A stretch of DNA of 64,000 bases from Candidatus Accumulibacter necessarius. Lineage in GTDB: Bacteria; Pseudomonadota; Gammaproteobacteria; Burkholderiales; Rhodocyclaceae. How positions within the stretch are numbered: position 1 is the stretch's first letter; each line of letters starts with the position of its first letter. The position numbers and the translations under genes are program-made. Below are positions 45,051 to 54,494 of the stretch, in pieces. The notes under the pieces were generated by a model that saw nothing but the letters and a program-made list of their open reading frames with translations, had not been told where the DNA came from and ran no database searches. The stretch is from NCBI GenBank assembly GCA_017302435.1, contig JAFLDL010000020.1, positions 1 to 64,000 on the forward strand, in the 5' to 3' direction.

Positions 45051-46429
45051 TGCCAAACTCGCTGCAATGCGCTCGCCTGCAGTCGCTGCGCTGGCGGCTG
45101 CTGCGCACCGTCTGCATCGCCGCTCTCCTGGGCCTGGCGCTGAGCGGCTTGATGAGTTACTGGCAGGCACAGCACGAAGCCGAGGAATTGATGGACGGAC
45201 ACCTGGCGCAGTCCGCAAGATTGCTCCTGGCCCTGGTCCGCGACAACGAGAATCACCTCGCAGACTTGGCGACGCGCCTGGCGACGGTGCGCAGTAACGA
45301 GGACAATCTCTATGAACCGCCGCTCGAGTTCCAGATCGGTCGTGCCGACGGCTCGCTCCTGCTGCGCTCGGAGCACGCACCCGACGCGCCTTTGTCGGCG
45401 GCCCCCGGCTACAGCATCATCGAGCACAACGGCCAACCCTGGCGGATGCTCAATCTCGAAGCGAGCTCCGGAGACTATCGGGTGCAGGTCGGACAGGCGA
45501 TCGAGCTGCGCGACCGGGCGGCGCTGGAAGTCGCCGGCCAGACGGTCTTCCCGATCGCGCTGATTTCGCCCGTCCTGTTGCTGCTGATCTACTACTCGGT
45601 CCGGCGTGCACTCAAACCCCTCGACGACCTGGCCGCCGATGTTGCTTCGCGCTCGCCGGAAAACCTCAAGCCGCTGGCCAGCCGCAGCGCTCCGCTCGAA
45701 GCCCAACCGCTGGTTGCGGCCCTCAATCGGCTGCTTTTCAGGCTACGCGACACGCTCGAAAACGAGCGCCGCTTTACCGCTGACGCGGCACATGAATTGC
45801 GCACGCCGCTGGCGGTGGTCAAGATACAGGCGCAGGTCGCTCAGCTCACCGCCGATCGCAACGACCGTCAGCATGCGCTGAGTCAGGTCCTGGCCGGCGC
45901 CGACCGGGCGAGCCGAGTGCTTGAGCAACTGCTGCGCCTGGCACGCCTCGACCCCCTGGCCAGCCTGCCGAATCCGGGCGAAATCGATCTTGCCGAACTG
46001 GCGCGACGGGTCATCGCCGAGACGAATCGAGGTCTCGACACCCGGACCATCCGACTCAAGGCCGGGGACTCGCCGCTGCTCGTCAGCGGCGACGCCGAGC
46101 TGCTGGAGATCGTGCTGCGCAATCTGATCGACAACGCCCTGCGGTATACGCCTTCCGATAGCACGATCACCGTCTTCGCCCGCCGGCAGCATGGCGAATT
46201 GGCGCTTGGCGTCGGCGACAATGGGCCGGGCGTAGCGCCCGAGGAGTTGCCGCGGCTCGTCGAACGCTTCTATCGCGGTCGCGAGGCAAGCGCCGAAGGC
46301 AGTGGCCTCGGGCTGGCCATTGCCCAGCGGATCGCGGAGCTTCACGCAGCGCGTTTCGAGGTCGAGAACCTCAGCGGGGGTGGTTTCGAGGCGCGGCTGC
46401 GCTGGTGCTGCCGATCGCCTGTGGTCTAG
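45050..46429 (+). CDS. QseC/PmrB-type sensor histidine kinase
   Basis: A 459-residue kinase. The first membrane segment is at 19-37 and a periplasmic part of about 125 residues follows. The second membrane segment lies at 165-182, then a HAMP-like linker, the H-box FTADAAHELRTPLAVV with His248, an N-box LIDNALRYTP, G1 DNGPGV and G2 EGSGLGLAIAQRI. It pairs with the preceding regulator. The periplasmic domain is of the 2CSK-N type by position. No clear ExxE iron-binding motif was noted. Confidence 0.9.
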   Translation: MPNSLQCARLQSLRWRLLRTVCIAALLGLALSGLMSYWQAQHEAEELMDGHLAQSARLLLALVRDNENHLADLATRLATVRSNEDNLYEPPLEFQIGRADGSLLLRSEHAPDAPLSAAPGYSIIEHNGQPWRMLNLEASSGDYRVQVGQAIELRDRAALEVAGQTVFPIALISPVLLLLIYYSVRRALKPLDDLAADVASRSPENLKPLASRSAPLEAQPLVAALNRLLFRLRDTLENERRFTADAAHELRTPLAVVKIQAQVAQLTADRNDRQHALSQVLAGADRASRVLEQLLRLARLDPLASLPNPGEIDLAELARRVIAETNRGLDTRTIRLKAGDSPLLVSGDAELLEIVLRNLIDNALRYTPSDSTITVFARRQHGELALGVGDNGPGVAPEELPRLVERFYRGREASAEGSGLGLAIAQRIAELHAARFEVENLSGGGFEARLRWCCRSPVV

Positions 46430-46464
46430 CGATCTACCATCGCCGTCCCCCGAGCTCGGGCCGT

Positions 46465-46917
46465 TCAGCCTTGACTTCTGGTCGCCAGCAGTCCGTCGAG
46501 CCGGTTGGCAAAAGCCTGCCGGTCGGCAGCCGAGAAAACTGCCGGGCCGCCGGTGTCCACCCCGCTGCTGCGCAGGCCCTCCATGAAGTTGCGCATGCTC
46601 AGCCGTTCCTGGATGTTGCTCGCGTCGAGCAGGTCGCCACGGGGGTCGAGCACGCGTGCCCCCTTTGCCACCACCAATGCGGCGAGCGGCACATCGGCGG
46701 TGATCACCAGGTCACCGGCGACCGCTTCCTGCGCGATGCGGCGGTCAGCGACGTCGAATCCCGAGGGTACCTGCAGCGCACGGATCCACGGCGAAGGCGG
46801 CGTGCGCAGCATCTGATTGGCGATCAGCGTCAGCTCGACCTGTGCGCGGTTCGCCGCGCGGTAGAGGATGTCCTTGATGACCGCCGGGCAGGCGTCGGCG
46901 TCGACCCAGATCTTCAT
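46465..46917 (-). CDS. YaiI/YqxD (UPF0178) family protein
   Basis: A 150-residue protein starting [20 protein letters not shown], with [19 protein letters not shown] and LDPRGDLLD. These are hallmarks of UPF0178, a NYN/PIN-like fold presumed to be a nuclease. Conserved Asp residues (D6, D8) are present. It converges on the sensor kinase gene. Confidence 0.9.
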   Translation of the reverse strand: MKIWVDADACPAVIKDILYRAANRAQVELTLIANQMLRTPPSPWIRALQVPSGFDVADRRIAQEAVAGDLVITADVPLAALVVAKGARVLDPRGDLLDASNIQERLSMRNFMEGLRSSGVDTGGPAVFSAADRQAFANRLDGLLATRSQG

Positions 46918-47182
46918 GGCGGAGGCTCTCCTGAGGGGCCGCTACAATAGCACCTCCTTCCCCTTTTGCCGTCGCCCGCCGCCATCGTCGGCGAGAGTTC
47001 GCGCAATCATCGGGGTAGAAAGCGGTTCGCGCCCGCCATCCCTTGCCATGGCCGCGGCTGGGGCGCCACCCTGGAGCGAAAACTGGCGCAGTTTGAAAGC
47101 AAGCGCCGGAGTGCGCCGACCTGACGATCGGATTACAGTGGCTTCACCTGATCGGGCAACGACGGGAAGGAGGATTTCGCAC

Positions 47183-48292
47183 ATGGCAAGCGCTGACAAG
47201 CAGGCCCGTATGGCAGCCACCCTGGCCGATCCGCGCTGGATCGCGGTCATCGCCCGTGATCCAGCGGCTGATGGCAGTTTCGTCTATTCGGTCGCCAGTA
47301 CCGGCATCTATTGTCGGCCGACCTGTCCATCCCGCCGGCCCAGGGTCGAGCAGGTGGCTTTCCACGCCTCGGCGACCGCGGCCGAAGCGGCAGGCTTTCG
47401 CCCTTGCCGGCGGTGCACCCCGGATGGTCAATCGCTGACCGAGAAGCACGCGGCGACCGTCGCTGAGCTGTGCCGGTTCATCGAAACGGCAGCGCAGGCG
47501 CCGACGCTGGCCGAACTCGCCGCACGTTCGGGCATCAGCGCCCATCACCTGCACCGCCTGTTCAAGGCGACCACCGGCCTGACGCCGAGGGCCTATGCGG
47601 CGGCGCAACGAGCGCAGCGAATCCGTCATCAACTGCAGCACAGCCCGACCGTCACCGCGGCGATCTATGGCGCTGGTTACAGTTCGAGCGGCCGTTTCTA
47701 CGAGGAGGCCGGACAACTGCTTGGCATGACGCCATCCGACTATCGCGCCGGCGGGGCAAACAGCACCATCCGCTTCGCGCTGGGCGAGTGCTCGCTGGGC
47801 TCGATCCTCGTCGCGCACAGCGGGCGTGGCATCTGCTCGATCCTAATCGGCGATGATCCGCAAACGCTGGCGCATGATCTGCAGGACCGCTTTCCCGCGG
47901 CCGAAGTGATCGGCGGCGATGCCGGATTCGAGCAACTCGTCGCCCGCGTGGTCGGCCTCGTCGAAGCGCCCGGGCTGGGTCATGATCTGCCTCTGGATAT
48001 CCGCGGCACGGCTTTCCAGCAGAGGGTGTGGCAGGCTTTGCACGAGATCCCGCCGGGCGGGACGGTGAGCTACAGTGAGCTTGCGCGACGCATTGGTTCG
48101 CCCGGATCGGCGCGGGCGGTTGCCGGCGCCTGTGCCGCCAACGTCCTGGCGGTGGCCATCCCCTGCCATCGTGTCGTGCGCAGCGATGGCAGCCTGTCCG
48201 GCTATCGCTGGGGCGTCGAGCGCAAGCGCGCCCTGCTCGAACGCGAGGCGGCGCCGCAACTGCCCGGGCTTCAGGCTGCCGGCACAGCGTAG
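47183..48292 (+). CDS. ada: Bifunctional Ada: methylphosphotriester sensor and O6-methylguanine-DNA methyltransferase
   Basis: The ATG at 47183 with GGAAGGAGG upstream gives 369 residues. The N-terminal Ada zinc domain has the four cysteines C44, C48, C75, C78 (YCRPTCPSRRP, PCRRCTPD). An AraC-type helix-turn-helix follows at about 90-190 (LAELAARSGISAHHLHRLFK). The C-terminal methyltransferase carries VAIPCHRVVRSDGSLSGYRWG with the acceptor Cys. The protein repairs alkylated DNA and activates its own gene when methylated. The open frame runs upstream to 46868, but that part lies over the divergent promoter region. Confidence 0.93.
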   Translation: MASADKQARMAATLADPRWIAVIARDPAADGSFVYSVASTGIYCRPTCPSRRPRVEQVAFHASATAAEAAGFRPCRRCTPDGQSLTEKHAATVAELCRFIETAAQAPTLAELAARSGISAHHLHRLFKATTGLTPRAYAAAQRAQRIRHQLQHSPTVTAAIYGAGYSSSGRFYEEAGQLLGMTPSDYRAGGANSTIRFALGECSLGSILVAHSGRGICSILIGDDPQTLAHDLQDRFPAAEVIGGDAGFEQLVARVVGLVEAPGLGHDLPLDIRGTAFQQRVWQALHEIPPGGTVSYSELARRIGSPGSARAVAGACAANVLAVAIPCHRVVRSDGSLSGYRWGVERKRALLEREAAPQLPGLQAAGTA

Positions 48293-48390
48293 GTGCCCGC
48301 AGCGCGCATGGTCTGGCCTGCTGGCCAATCCGGCCCGGCCTGACCGCGCTTTGGTAGAATGACCGTTTTGCCCCGATTGCGCCCAAGCCC

Positions 48391-50496
48391 ATGACCCGCA
48401 AGATTCTCGTCACCTCCGCCCTGCCGTATGCCAACGGCGCAATTCACCTGGGTCATCTGGTCGAGTACATCCAGACCGACATCTGGGTGCGTTTCCAGAA
48501 GATGCGTGGTCATCAGTGCTGGTACGTCTGCGCCGACGACACGCACGGCACGCCGATCATGCTGCGTGCCGAGAAGGAGGGCGTCACGCCCGAGGCGCTG
48601 ATCGAGCGCGTTCATGGCGAGCATACACGCGACTTCGCCGGCTTCCACGTCCGCTTCGACAACTACTACACCACCCATTCCGAAGAAACCCGAGCCTGCG
48701 CCAACGAAATCTACACTCGCCTGCAGGCGGCCGGCCTGATCGAGACGCGCACCATCGAGCAGTATTACGACCCGGTCAAGCAGATGTTCCTGCCTGATCG
48801 CTTCATCAAGGGTGAATGTCCGAAATGCGGAGCCCATGACCAGTACGGTGACAACTGCGAGAGCTGCGGTGCGGCGTACGCGGCCAACGAGCTGAAGAAC
48901 CCCTACTCTGCGGTTTCCGGCGCCAGGCCGGAGCTGCGTCAATCCGAACATTTCTTCTTCCGGCTTTCCGATCCGCGCTGCCAGGCCTTCCTGCGCCGCT
49001 GGACGCAGGGCGAAGGCCGGCTGCAGAACGAAGCCGCCAACAAGCTGCAGGAGTGGCTTGGCAGCGAGGGCGACAACCGGCTCACCGACTGGGACATCTC
49101 GCGCGATTCTCCCTACTTCGGCTTCGAAATCCCCGACGCACCCGGCAAGTATTTCTACGTCTGGCTTGACGCGCCGATCGGCTACATGGGCGCGTTCAGG
49201 AATCTCTGCGACCGGCAGGGGCTCGATTTCGACGAGTACTGGCGGCCGGATTCGGCCACCGAGCTGTATCACTTCATCGGCAAGGACATCCTCTACTTTC
49301 ATGCGCTGTTCTGGCCGGCGGAACTGGCACACGCCGGCTACCGCACGCCGAGCAAGGTCTTCGCGCACGGCTTCCTGACCGTCGATGGCGCCAAGATGTC
49401 CAAGTCGCGCGGCACCTTCATCACCGCCGAAAGCTACCTGGCGCAGGGCCTCGACCCCGAGTGGCTGCGCTACTACTATGCTGCCAAGCTCTCGGCTTCA
49501 ATGGAGGACATCGACCTCAACCTCGAAGATTTCATCGCGCGCGTCAATTCCGACCTGGTCGGCAAGTTCGTGAACATCGCCAGCCGTTCGGCGGGCTTCA
49601 TCGTCAGGCACTTCGCCGGCCAGCTGTGCACCTGCGACGAATCGTTGCCGGCGATCCAGGCCATCCGCGAACGCCGTGCGGCGATCGCCGATCACTACGA
49701 AGCGCGCGAGTTCGGCAAGGCGATCCGCGAGATCATGGCCCTCACCGACCTCGCCAATCAGTACGTCGACAGTGTCAAGCCCTGGGAACTGGCCCGCCAG
49801 CCCGATCGCGCCAGCGAATTGCAGGCCGCGTGCAGCAACTCGTTGAACCTCTTCCGGTTGTTGGCCATCCTGCTCAAGCCGGTCCTTCCGGCGCTCAGCG
49901 CCAAGGCCGAAGCCTTCCTCAACGTCGCTCCCTTTGTCTGGGACGACGGTGGCAGCGTCCTCGCCGCCGGGCACGCGATCAACGCTTATCGGCACCTGCT
50001 GACGCGCGTGGACAAGAAACAGATCGATGCGCTGGTCGAGGCCAACCGCGAATCGCTGACGGCAGTGCCGCAGGCGGCGCCGCAGAAACACGCCGAGCAC
50101 CAGGAGAAGGCGGCTGCCGTTGCCGTCGCCCAGGCGGCTGTCGGCACCGTCGCCGGGCCGCACATCAGCATCGACGATTTCATGAGCGTCGACCTGCGCA
50201 TCGCGCGCATCAGCGAGGCCAACCAAGTCGAAGGCGCCGACAAGCTCGTCCGCCTGCTGCTCGACATCGGCCCGCTTGGCACGCGGCAGGTGTTTGCCGG
50301 CATCAAGTCGGCCTACGATCCGGCCACGCTGGTCGGCCGGCTGACGGTGATGGTTGCCAATTTGGCGCCGCGCAAGATGAAGTTCGGCCTGTCCGAGGGC
50401 ATGGTCCTGGCTGCGTCGGACCCCGACGGGCAGGTGCCCGGCATCTTTCTGCTCTCGCCCGACAGCGGCGCCCAGCCCGGCATGCGCGTCAAGTAG
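48391..50496 (+). CDS. metG: Methionyl-tRNA synthetase
   Basis: A 701-residue class I synthetase. The HIGH-type motif is [13 protein letters not shown], four zinc cysteines are in [23 protein letters not shown] is in [12 protein letters not shown], and an anticodon-binding domain precedes a C-terminal tRNA-binding (Trbp111-like) domain starting near [16 protein letters not shown]. The size is that of the E. coli-type dimeric enzyme. TAGAAT at 48355-48360 is a possible -10. Confidence 0.95.
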   Translation: MTRKILVTSALPYANGAIHLGHLVEYIQTDIWVRFQKMRGHQCWYVCADDTHGTPIMLRAEKEGVTPEALIERVHGEHTRDFAGFHVRFDNYYTTHSEETRACANEIYTRLQAAGLIETRTIEQYYDPVKQMFLPDRFIKGECPKCGAHDQYGDNCESCGAAYAANELKNPYSAVSGARPELRQSEHFFFRLSDPRCQAFLRRWTQGEGRLQNEAANKLQEWLGSEGDNRLTDWDISRDSPYFGFEIPDAPGKYFYVWLDAPIGYMGAFRNLCDRQGLDFDEYWRPDSATELYHFIGKDILYFHALFWPAELAHAGYRTPSKVFAHGFLTVDGAKMSKSRGTFITAESYLAQGLDPEWLRYYYAAKLSASMEDIDLNLEDFIARVNSDLVGKFVNIASRSAGFIVRHFAGQLCTCDESLPAIQAIRERRAAIADHYEAREFGKAIREIMALTDLANQYVDSVKPWELARQPDRASELQAACSNSLNLFRLLAILLKPVLPALSAKAEAFLNVAPFVWDDGGSVLAAGHAINAYRHLLTRVDKKQIDALVEANRESLTAVPQAAPQKHAEHQEKAAAVAVAQAAVGTVAGPHISIDDFMSVDLRIARISEANQVEGADKLVRLLLDIGPLGTRQVFAGIKSAYDPATLVGRLTVMVANLAPRKMKFGLSEGMVLAASDPDGQVPGIFLLSPDSGAQPGMRVK

Positions 50497-50502
50497 GCCG
50501 GC

Positions 50503-50757
50503 ATGGACAGTGGACAGCGCCCGCCGGTCACGCTGAAAGTGATGTTCTACGCGTTGCTCGACGCCGCCGGCATGCTCATCTTCGCCAGCGGCCTGATGTG
50601 GCTGGTCCGGCAGCAAACGCTGTTCATCCCCGGTTTCCCGACCAGTACGGCCAGCGCGGTGGTCACTGTCGCCTCCGGGATCGCCCTGATGGTCTGGTCA
50701 GCGGCGCGGATTCTGCGCGAACTCGCCAGACCGCGGTCTGACAGCAAGCGCTCCTGA
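50503..50757 (+). CDS. Small two-helix membrane protein
   Basis: An 84-residue protein with two hydrophobic segments (about 13-36 and 47-68: FYALLDAAGMLIFASGLMWL and AVVTVASGIALMVWSAARIL) and charged ends. It begins six bases after the metG stop and is probably co-transcribed. No family recognised. Confidence 0.65.
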   Translation: MDSGQRPPVTLKVMFYALLDAAGMLIFASGLMWLVRQQTLFIPGFPTSTASAVVTVASGIALMVWSAARILRELARPRSDSKRS

Positions 50758-50813
50758 AGCGCAGTGTTGGCCGAGGCCCTTGCTGCACACAGGCCGAAGC
50801 GCCTACCGGATGC

Positions 50814-51407
50814 TCAATACTCTGCTTTCGGCAACCTCTGGACCAGCTCGTCCCAGCTAACGGAAACCCCTGGCAACACCCCGACCGCGGTTTCTCCGTT
50901 CAACTCGAGGACTTCCGGCTTGCCATACTCTCCATCCCGCAAGCGATAGACAGTGATCATCCGGTCAATCGGATGCACCAGCCAGTATTCCCGGACCCCG
51001 GAGCGTTCGTAGACCCGCCGCTTCCACACGTGATCGTGGCTGGCGGTGGACGACGACAATACTTCCACCACCAGGTCCGGCGCTCCGCGCACGCCGCGAC
51101 GGTCGAGGCGAGACGGGTCGCAGACCACCAGAACGTCCGGCTGCAAGACCGTATCGACCTGGTCGTCAGCCTCGTCGGCCTTGGGCAGGCGGACATCTAC
51201 CGGCGCGATGAAGGCGCGGCAGGATTTCCCTTGCAGCGCCTGCCGGAGCTGGAAGTAGATTTCACCGACGACGTCCTGATGTGCCAGCGTTGGCGCAGGC
51301 GCCATCAGGTAGGCCGTGCCGTCGATCAGCTCGTAACGAAGGTCTTCCGACCACGCGAGGTAGTCGGCGTACGTGTGGTAGCGATCATCACGAAGTGCCA
51401 GGCCCAT
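50814..51407 (-). CDS. Uma2-family putative restriction-endonuclease-like protein
   Basis: A 197-residue protein from the ATG at 51407 (GAGGAGAGG upstream) with the DUF820/Uma2 pattern: DYLAWSEDLRYELIDGTAYL, QPDVLVVCDPSRLDRRG, PDLVVEVLSSSTASHD, and GVREYWLVHP. This is a PD-(D/E)xK nuclease fold of unknown role, often present in many copies and not tied to a methyltransferase. None is adjacent here. Confidence 0.85.
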   Translation of the reverse strand: MGLALRDDRYHTYADYLAWSEDLRYELIDGTAYLMAPAPTLAHQDVVGEIYFQLRQALQGKSCRAFIAPVDVRLPKADEADDQVDTVLQPDVLVVCDPSRLDRRGVRGAPDLVVEVLSSSTASHDHVWKRRVYERSGVREYWLVHPIDRMITVYRLRDGEYGKPEVLELNGETAVGVLPGVSVSWDELVQRLPKAEY

Positions 51408-51475
51408 GCGACCTCTCCTCAATGGGGACGCTGAACGGCCGAGTATACCCCGCCTGAAACTGCCGATGCGTGCAC

Positions 51476-51660
51476 CGCGCTGGCGATGCCGGCGGTGATC
51501 GGCTCACCGGCATCGCCGCCATTACGCCACAAGAGCAGGCGAAAGGCGATCAACGCCGACGCCAGCAGTGGCCGTAGCGGCACCAGCCAGAGCAAGCATG
51601 CGGGCGCTTGCGGCCAGCGCCGCAAACAAGGCGTCGAGGTCGCTCGCTGGCTTGTCACCA
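51476..51660 (-). pseudogene. Fragment of a NuoL/DabB-like gene (decayed duplicate)
   Basis: This stretch aligns with 63684-63864, the 5' end of the intact NuoL-like gene, in the same orientation. By hand I count about 14 substitutions and one four-base insertion (51597-51600) over roughly 181 positions. The bases that form the overlapping dabA stop and nuoL start in the intact copy (CAATGAGC) read CAGCGAGC here, so the start is lost. The insertion breaks the frame. Nothing downstream of about codon 60 of the gene remains. Confidence 0.85.
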
Positions 51661-51890
51661 GGGCCTGCTCGGCGAATACCAGCAGCCGCATAGGCCCATG
51701 GATCTCGACCCTCTGCAGCGGCAGGCCGACAGGGCGGATGTGGCGCCCTGCATCACGCCGAATAGCCCGGCCAGGTTGTGCGTTACCTTGCTGCCGCAGC
51801 CGTAGCTTTTGTTATTGACTGTCGAAAAGGCGTGCTCGACGTTGATTCCGGCGCCCACCGATTCCGGGGACAGTATCTGCAACTCAAGGC
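51648..51890 (-). pseudogene. Fragment of a DabA (DUF2309)-like gene
   Basis: The minus strand encodes GINVEHAFSTVNN, KSYGCGSKVTHNLAGLFGVM and, after a frame shift, VGLPLQRVEIHGPMRLLVFA, which I recognise as the C-terminal region of DabA/DUF2309 proteins. The text then jumps to VTSQ, the last residues of the intact gene at the right edge. Roughly the final 50 or more residues are therefore deleted internally. There is no start and the frame is broken. Its place just before the NuoL-like fragment reproduces the dabA-dabB gene order. Confidence 0.7.
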
Positions 51891-52439
51891 CACTGCGGGT
51901 GTCCGCTGCCCGCTCGACTGCGAACCCGGGCCGGAGAAGCACGAGTGTCTGCACCGGGTTGGCGGCTGCCAGTGGTTCGCAAAACCGGAGCGACCGCTGT
52001 CAATCGGATCCGTCCGTTCGCGCTCGGCTCCAGGTTGCTCGTCTGGCTGGCGGTGCCAAACCATAAGCGGTCACTGAGTTTTCGTGGTCAGCTGACGGCA
52101 AACGACCCCAAGCGGTCGATCAGCCTTCTCCAAACCGGCCAGTTAGCCAAGTCCAGATTCTGCGAACTGGAATGTTCCGAAGCGGCCATTGGCGATGGGC
52201 GCGGCTCTTTTCGGCCACGCCTTTGGAGCCAAAAGATGACCAATTTCCGCCTGCCGGTAGTGGCAAAAGCTCTGTTCAGGCCTCAGTAATGCCGGCCCCA
52301 AGAGTTACGTGGCGGCTTTCGGAGAGTTTCTTGGCACGCAAGCCATTGATTCAGCGATAGGTTTGTTTTGGCCCGTTAAACATGGGATAAGGCCCCGCTT
52401 GGCCAGGCTTTGTGCTTTCCGAAGCTTGACCTCGTCGGC
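51891..52439. other. Non-coding stretch between the dab fragments and tctA
   Basis: No frame shows family similarity. The part at 52070-52290 is less GC-rich and contains a phrase (ATGACCAATTTCCGCCTGCC near 52235) loosely like the ATGACCAATGGCCGGTTCTG near 57843, perhaps a degraded dispersed repeat. No terminator was found. Confidence 0.4.
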
Positions 52440-53951
52440 TCAGTCCGCTTCCTGGAACGTCTTCTGGCGTTTGGACTTGATCGCCGGCAACGTCGCGATG
52501 CCTAACACCGCCAGGGCCGCAAGCAGCAGGCCGAGCGAGAGCGGGCTTGTGACGAAAGTGGTCGGGTCGCCGCGCGACAGCAGCATCGCCCGCCGCAGGT
52601 TCTCCTCCATCATCGGGCCGAGGATGAAGCCCAGGATCAGCGGTGCGGGCTCGCAGCGCAGCTTGTAGAACAGATAACCCAGCGCGCCGAAGAAGACGGT
52701 CATTAACACGTCGAAGGTCGTGTTATTGATCGAGTAGACGCCGATACAGCAGAACGCCAGGATTGCTGGATACAGCAGCCGGTACGGCACCTTCAGCAAC
52801 TGGATCCACAGCCCGATCAGCGGTAGGTTCAGGATCACCAGCATCAGGTTGCCGATCCACATAGAGGCAATCAGGCCCCAGAAGAGCGTCGGATTGCTCG
52901 TCATCACCTGCGGGCCGGGCTGGATGTTGTGGATCGTCATCGCGCCGATCATCAACGCCATCACTGCGTTGGGTGGTATGCCAAGCGTCAGCATCGGGAT
53001 GAACGAGGTCTGCGCGCCCGCGTTGTTGGCCGACTCTGGGCCGGCGACGCCGCGGATGTTGCCTTTGCCGAATGGCGGATCGGAATTCGGACCCGCGAGT
53101 TTCTTTTCGACCGCGTACGCCGCAAAGGACGCGAGCAGCGCGCCGCCGCCAGGCAGTATGCCAAGAATCGAACCCAGGAGCGTGCCGCGCGCGACCGCCG
53201 GCGCCGCCTCCTTCATCTCCTTGACGGTCGGCATGACCGAGCCGACATTGTTGGCCAACACCTCGCGCTGGCCTTTCTTCTCCACATTGGCGATGATCTC
53301 GGCAAAGCCGAACACGCCCATCGCCACCGCGACGAAGCCGATTCCGTCAGTCAGTTCTGGAATGCCGAAGCTGAAGCGTGACACGCCCGAGTTCACGTCG
53401 GTGCCGACCAATCCGAGCAGCAGCCCGAGCACGATCATTCCGATCGCCTTGACCAACGAACCCGACGCGAGAACGACGGCGCCGATCAGGCCCAGCAGCA
53501 TCAGCGAGACGTATTCGGCAGGACCGAACTTGAACGCGAGTTCGGTCAGCGGCGGGGCAAACGCCGCGACAAGAACCGTTGCGAAGGTTCCGGCAATAAA
53601 TGAACCGATTGCCGCTGTACCGAGCGCCGCCCCCGCGCGACCCTGGCGCGCCATCTGGTAGCCGTCGAGACAGGTCACGACGGAAGACGATTCACCGGGC
53701 AGATTGACCAGGATCGCCGTCGTCGAGCCGCCGTACTGCGCACCGTAGTAAATGCCGGCCAGCATGATCAGCGCCGAGGTCGGTTCCAGCGCGTAGGTGG
53801 TCGGCAGCAGCATGGCCAGGGTGGCGACCGGGCCGACGCCGGGCAGCACGCCGATCAGCGTGCCGATCAGGCAGCCGGCAAACGAATAAAAGAGATTCTG
53901 CGGGGTCAGCGCAGTGCCGAAGCCGATCGCGAGGTTGCCCAACAGTTCCAT
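52440..53951 (-). CDS. tctA: Tripartite tricarboxylate transporter, large permease TctA
   Basis: A 503-residue TctA with about twelve membrane segments. Family signatures are GTLIGVLPGVGPVATLAMLL (about 30-49), IYYGAQYGGSTTAILVNLPG, and in the second half GILPGGGALLASFAAYAVEK. It forms the channel of the Na+/H+-driven, binding-protein-dependent citrate/tricarboxylate-type importer. It follows tctB by 21 bases on the same strand. Confidence 0.93.
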   Translation of the reverse strand: MELLGNLAIGFGTALTPQNLFYSFAGCLIGTLIGVLPGVGPVATLAMLLPTTYALEPTSALIMLAGIYYGAQYGGSTTAILVNLPGESSSVVTCLDGYQMARQGRAGAALGTAAIGSFIAGTFATVLVAAFAPPLTELAFKFGPAEYVSLMLLGLIGAVVLASGSLVKAIGMIVLGLLLGLVGTDVNSGVSRFSFGIPELTDGIGFVAVAMGVFGFAEIIANVEKKGQREVLANNVGSVMPTVKEMKEAAPAVARGTLLGSILGILPGGGALLASFAAYAVEKKLAGPNSDPPFGKGNIRGVAGPESANNAGAQTSFIPMLTLGIPPNAVMALMIGAMTIHNIQPGPQVMTSNPTLFWGLIASMWIGNLMLVILNLPLIGLWIQLLKVPYRLLYPAILAFCCIGVYSINNTTFDVLMTVFFGALGYLFYKLRCEPAPLILGFILGPMMEENLRRAMLLSRGDPTTFVTSPLSLGLLLAALAVLGIATLPAIKSKRQKTFQEAD

Positions 53952-53972
53952 AGCCGTCTCCGCTGAGTCCGT

Positions 53973-54440
53973 CTAGTTCTTGAGGAACGCAGGCAGGACC
54001 GGGATCGTGAGCTTTAGCCCGATGATGAAGACGAGGTACGTGATCACGGCCATCACGATCGACAGGATGATTGCTTCCTTCCAGCGGAACTCGTGGCTCG
54101 CAAAGCTGGAGATCACGATCAGCGCGAGCATGGACACCAGCAGGCCTGCCCAATGCAGTATTGCTGCATAGATGACCACCGCACCGAGCACCCATGCCAA
54201 CTCGACGAAATGGAATCTCTCGAGCTTGCCGCCTTCTCCCGTGCGCCCGAGTCCGGCCAAGGCCACCAGCACGCCGACAAGCGCGAGCAGCCCACCCAGC
54301 ACGGTCGGGAAATACGCCGGCCCCATGACCTGTGCGGTACCAAAGTCATAGCGGGTCGCGAACGCCCCGAAAAACAGCCCGAACGCGATGAACATCACGC
54401 CTGACCAGAAGTCGGTTTCGTTTCTGATTTTCACTTCCAT
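53973..54440 (-). CDS. tctB: Tripartite tricarboxylate transporter, small permease TctB
   Basis: The ATG at 54440 (GGGAG immediately upstream) gives 155 residues: FWSGVMFIAFGLFFGAFATR at the N-terminus, GPAYFPTVLGGLLALVGVLV, and two further membrane segments with AIILSIVMAVITYLVFIIGL. This is a four-helix TctB, slightly short but complete. It lies between a LysR gene and tctA on the same strand, so the regulator gene may be co-transcribed with the permeases. Confidence 0.9.
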   Translation of the reverse strand: MEVKIRNETDFWSGVMFIAFGLFFGAFATRYDFGTAQVMGPAYFPTVLGGLLALVGVLVALAGLGRTGEGGKLERFHFVELAWVLGAVVIYAAILHWAGLLVSMLALIVISSFASHEFRWKEAIILSIVMAVITYLVFIIGLKLTIPVLPAFLKN

Positions 54441-54494
54441 CTCCCGCAGTTGCTGCGCGCTTGGCAAGCCTGTTGGGACATCTTCGTGGTCAGT

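Noticed and set aside
46868-47182. N-terminal extension of Ada
   Set aside because: The frame is open, but ATG 47183 has a strong ribosome site and matches the family start. The extension overlaps a divergent promoter region and the yaiI gene.
49461-50741. A 426-codon plus-strand frame inside metG
   Set aside because: It has Arg/Gly/Pro-rich shadow composition and no domain. metG in the other frame is unambiguous.
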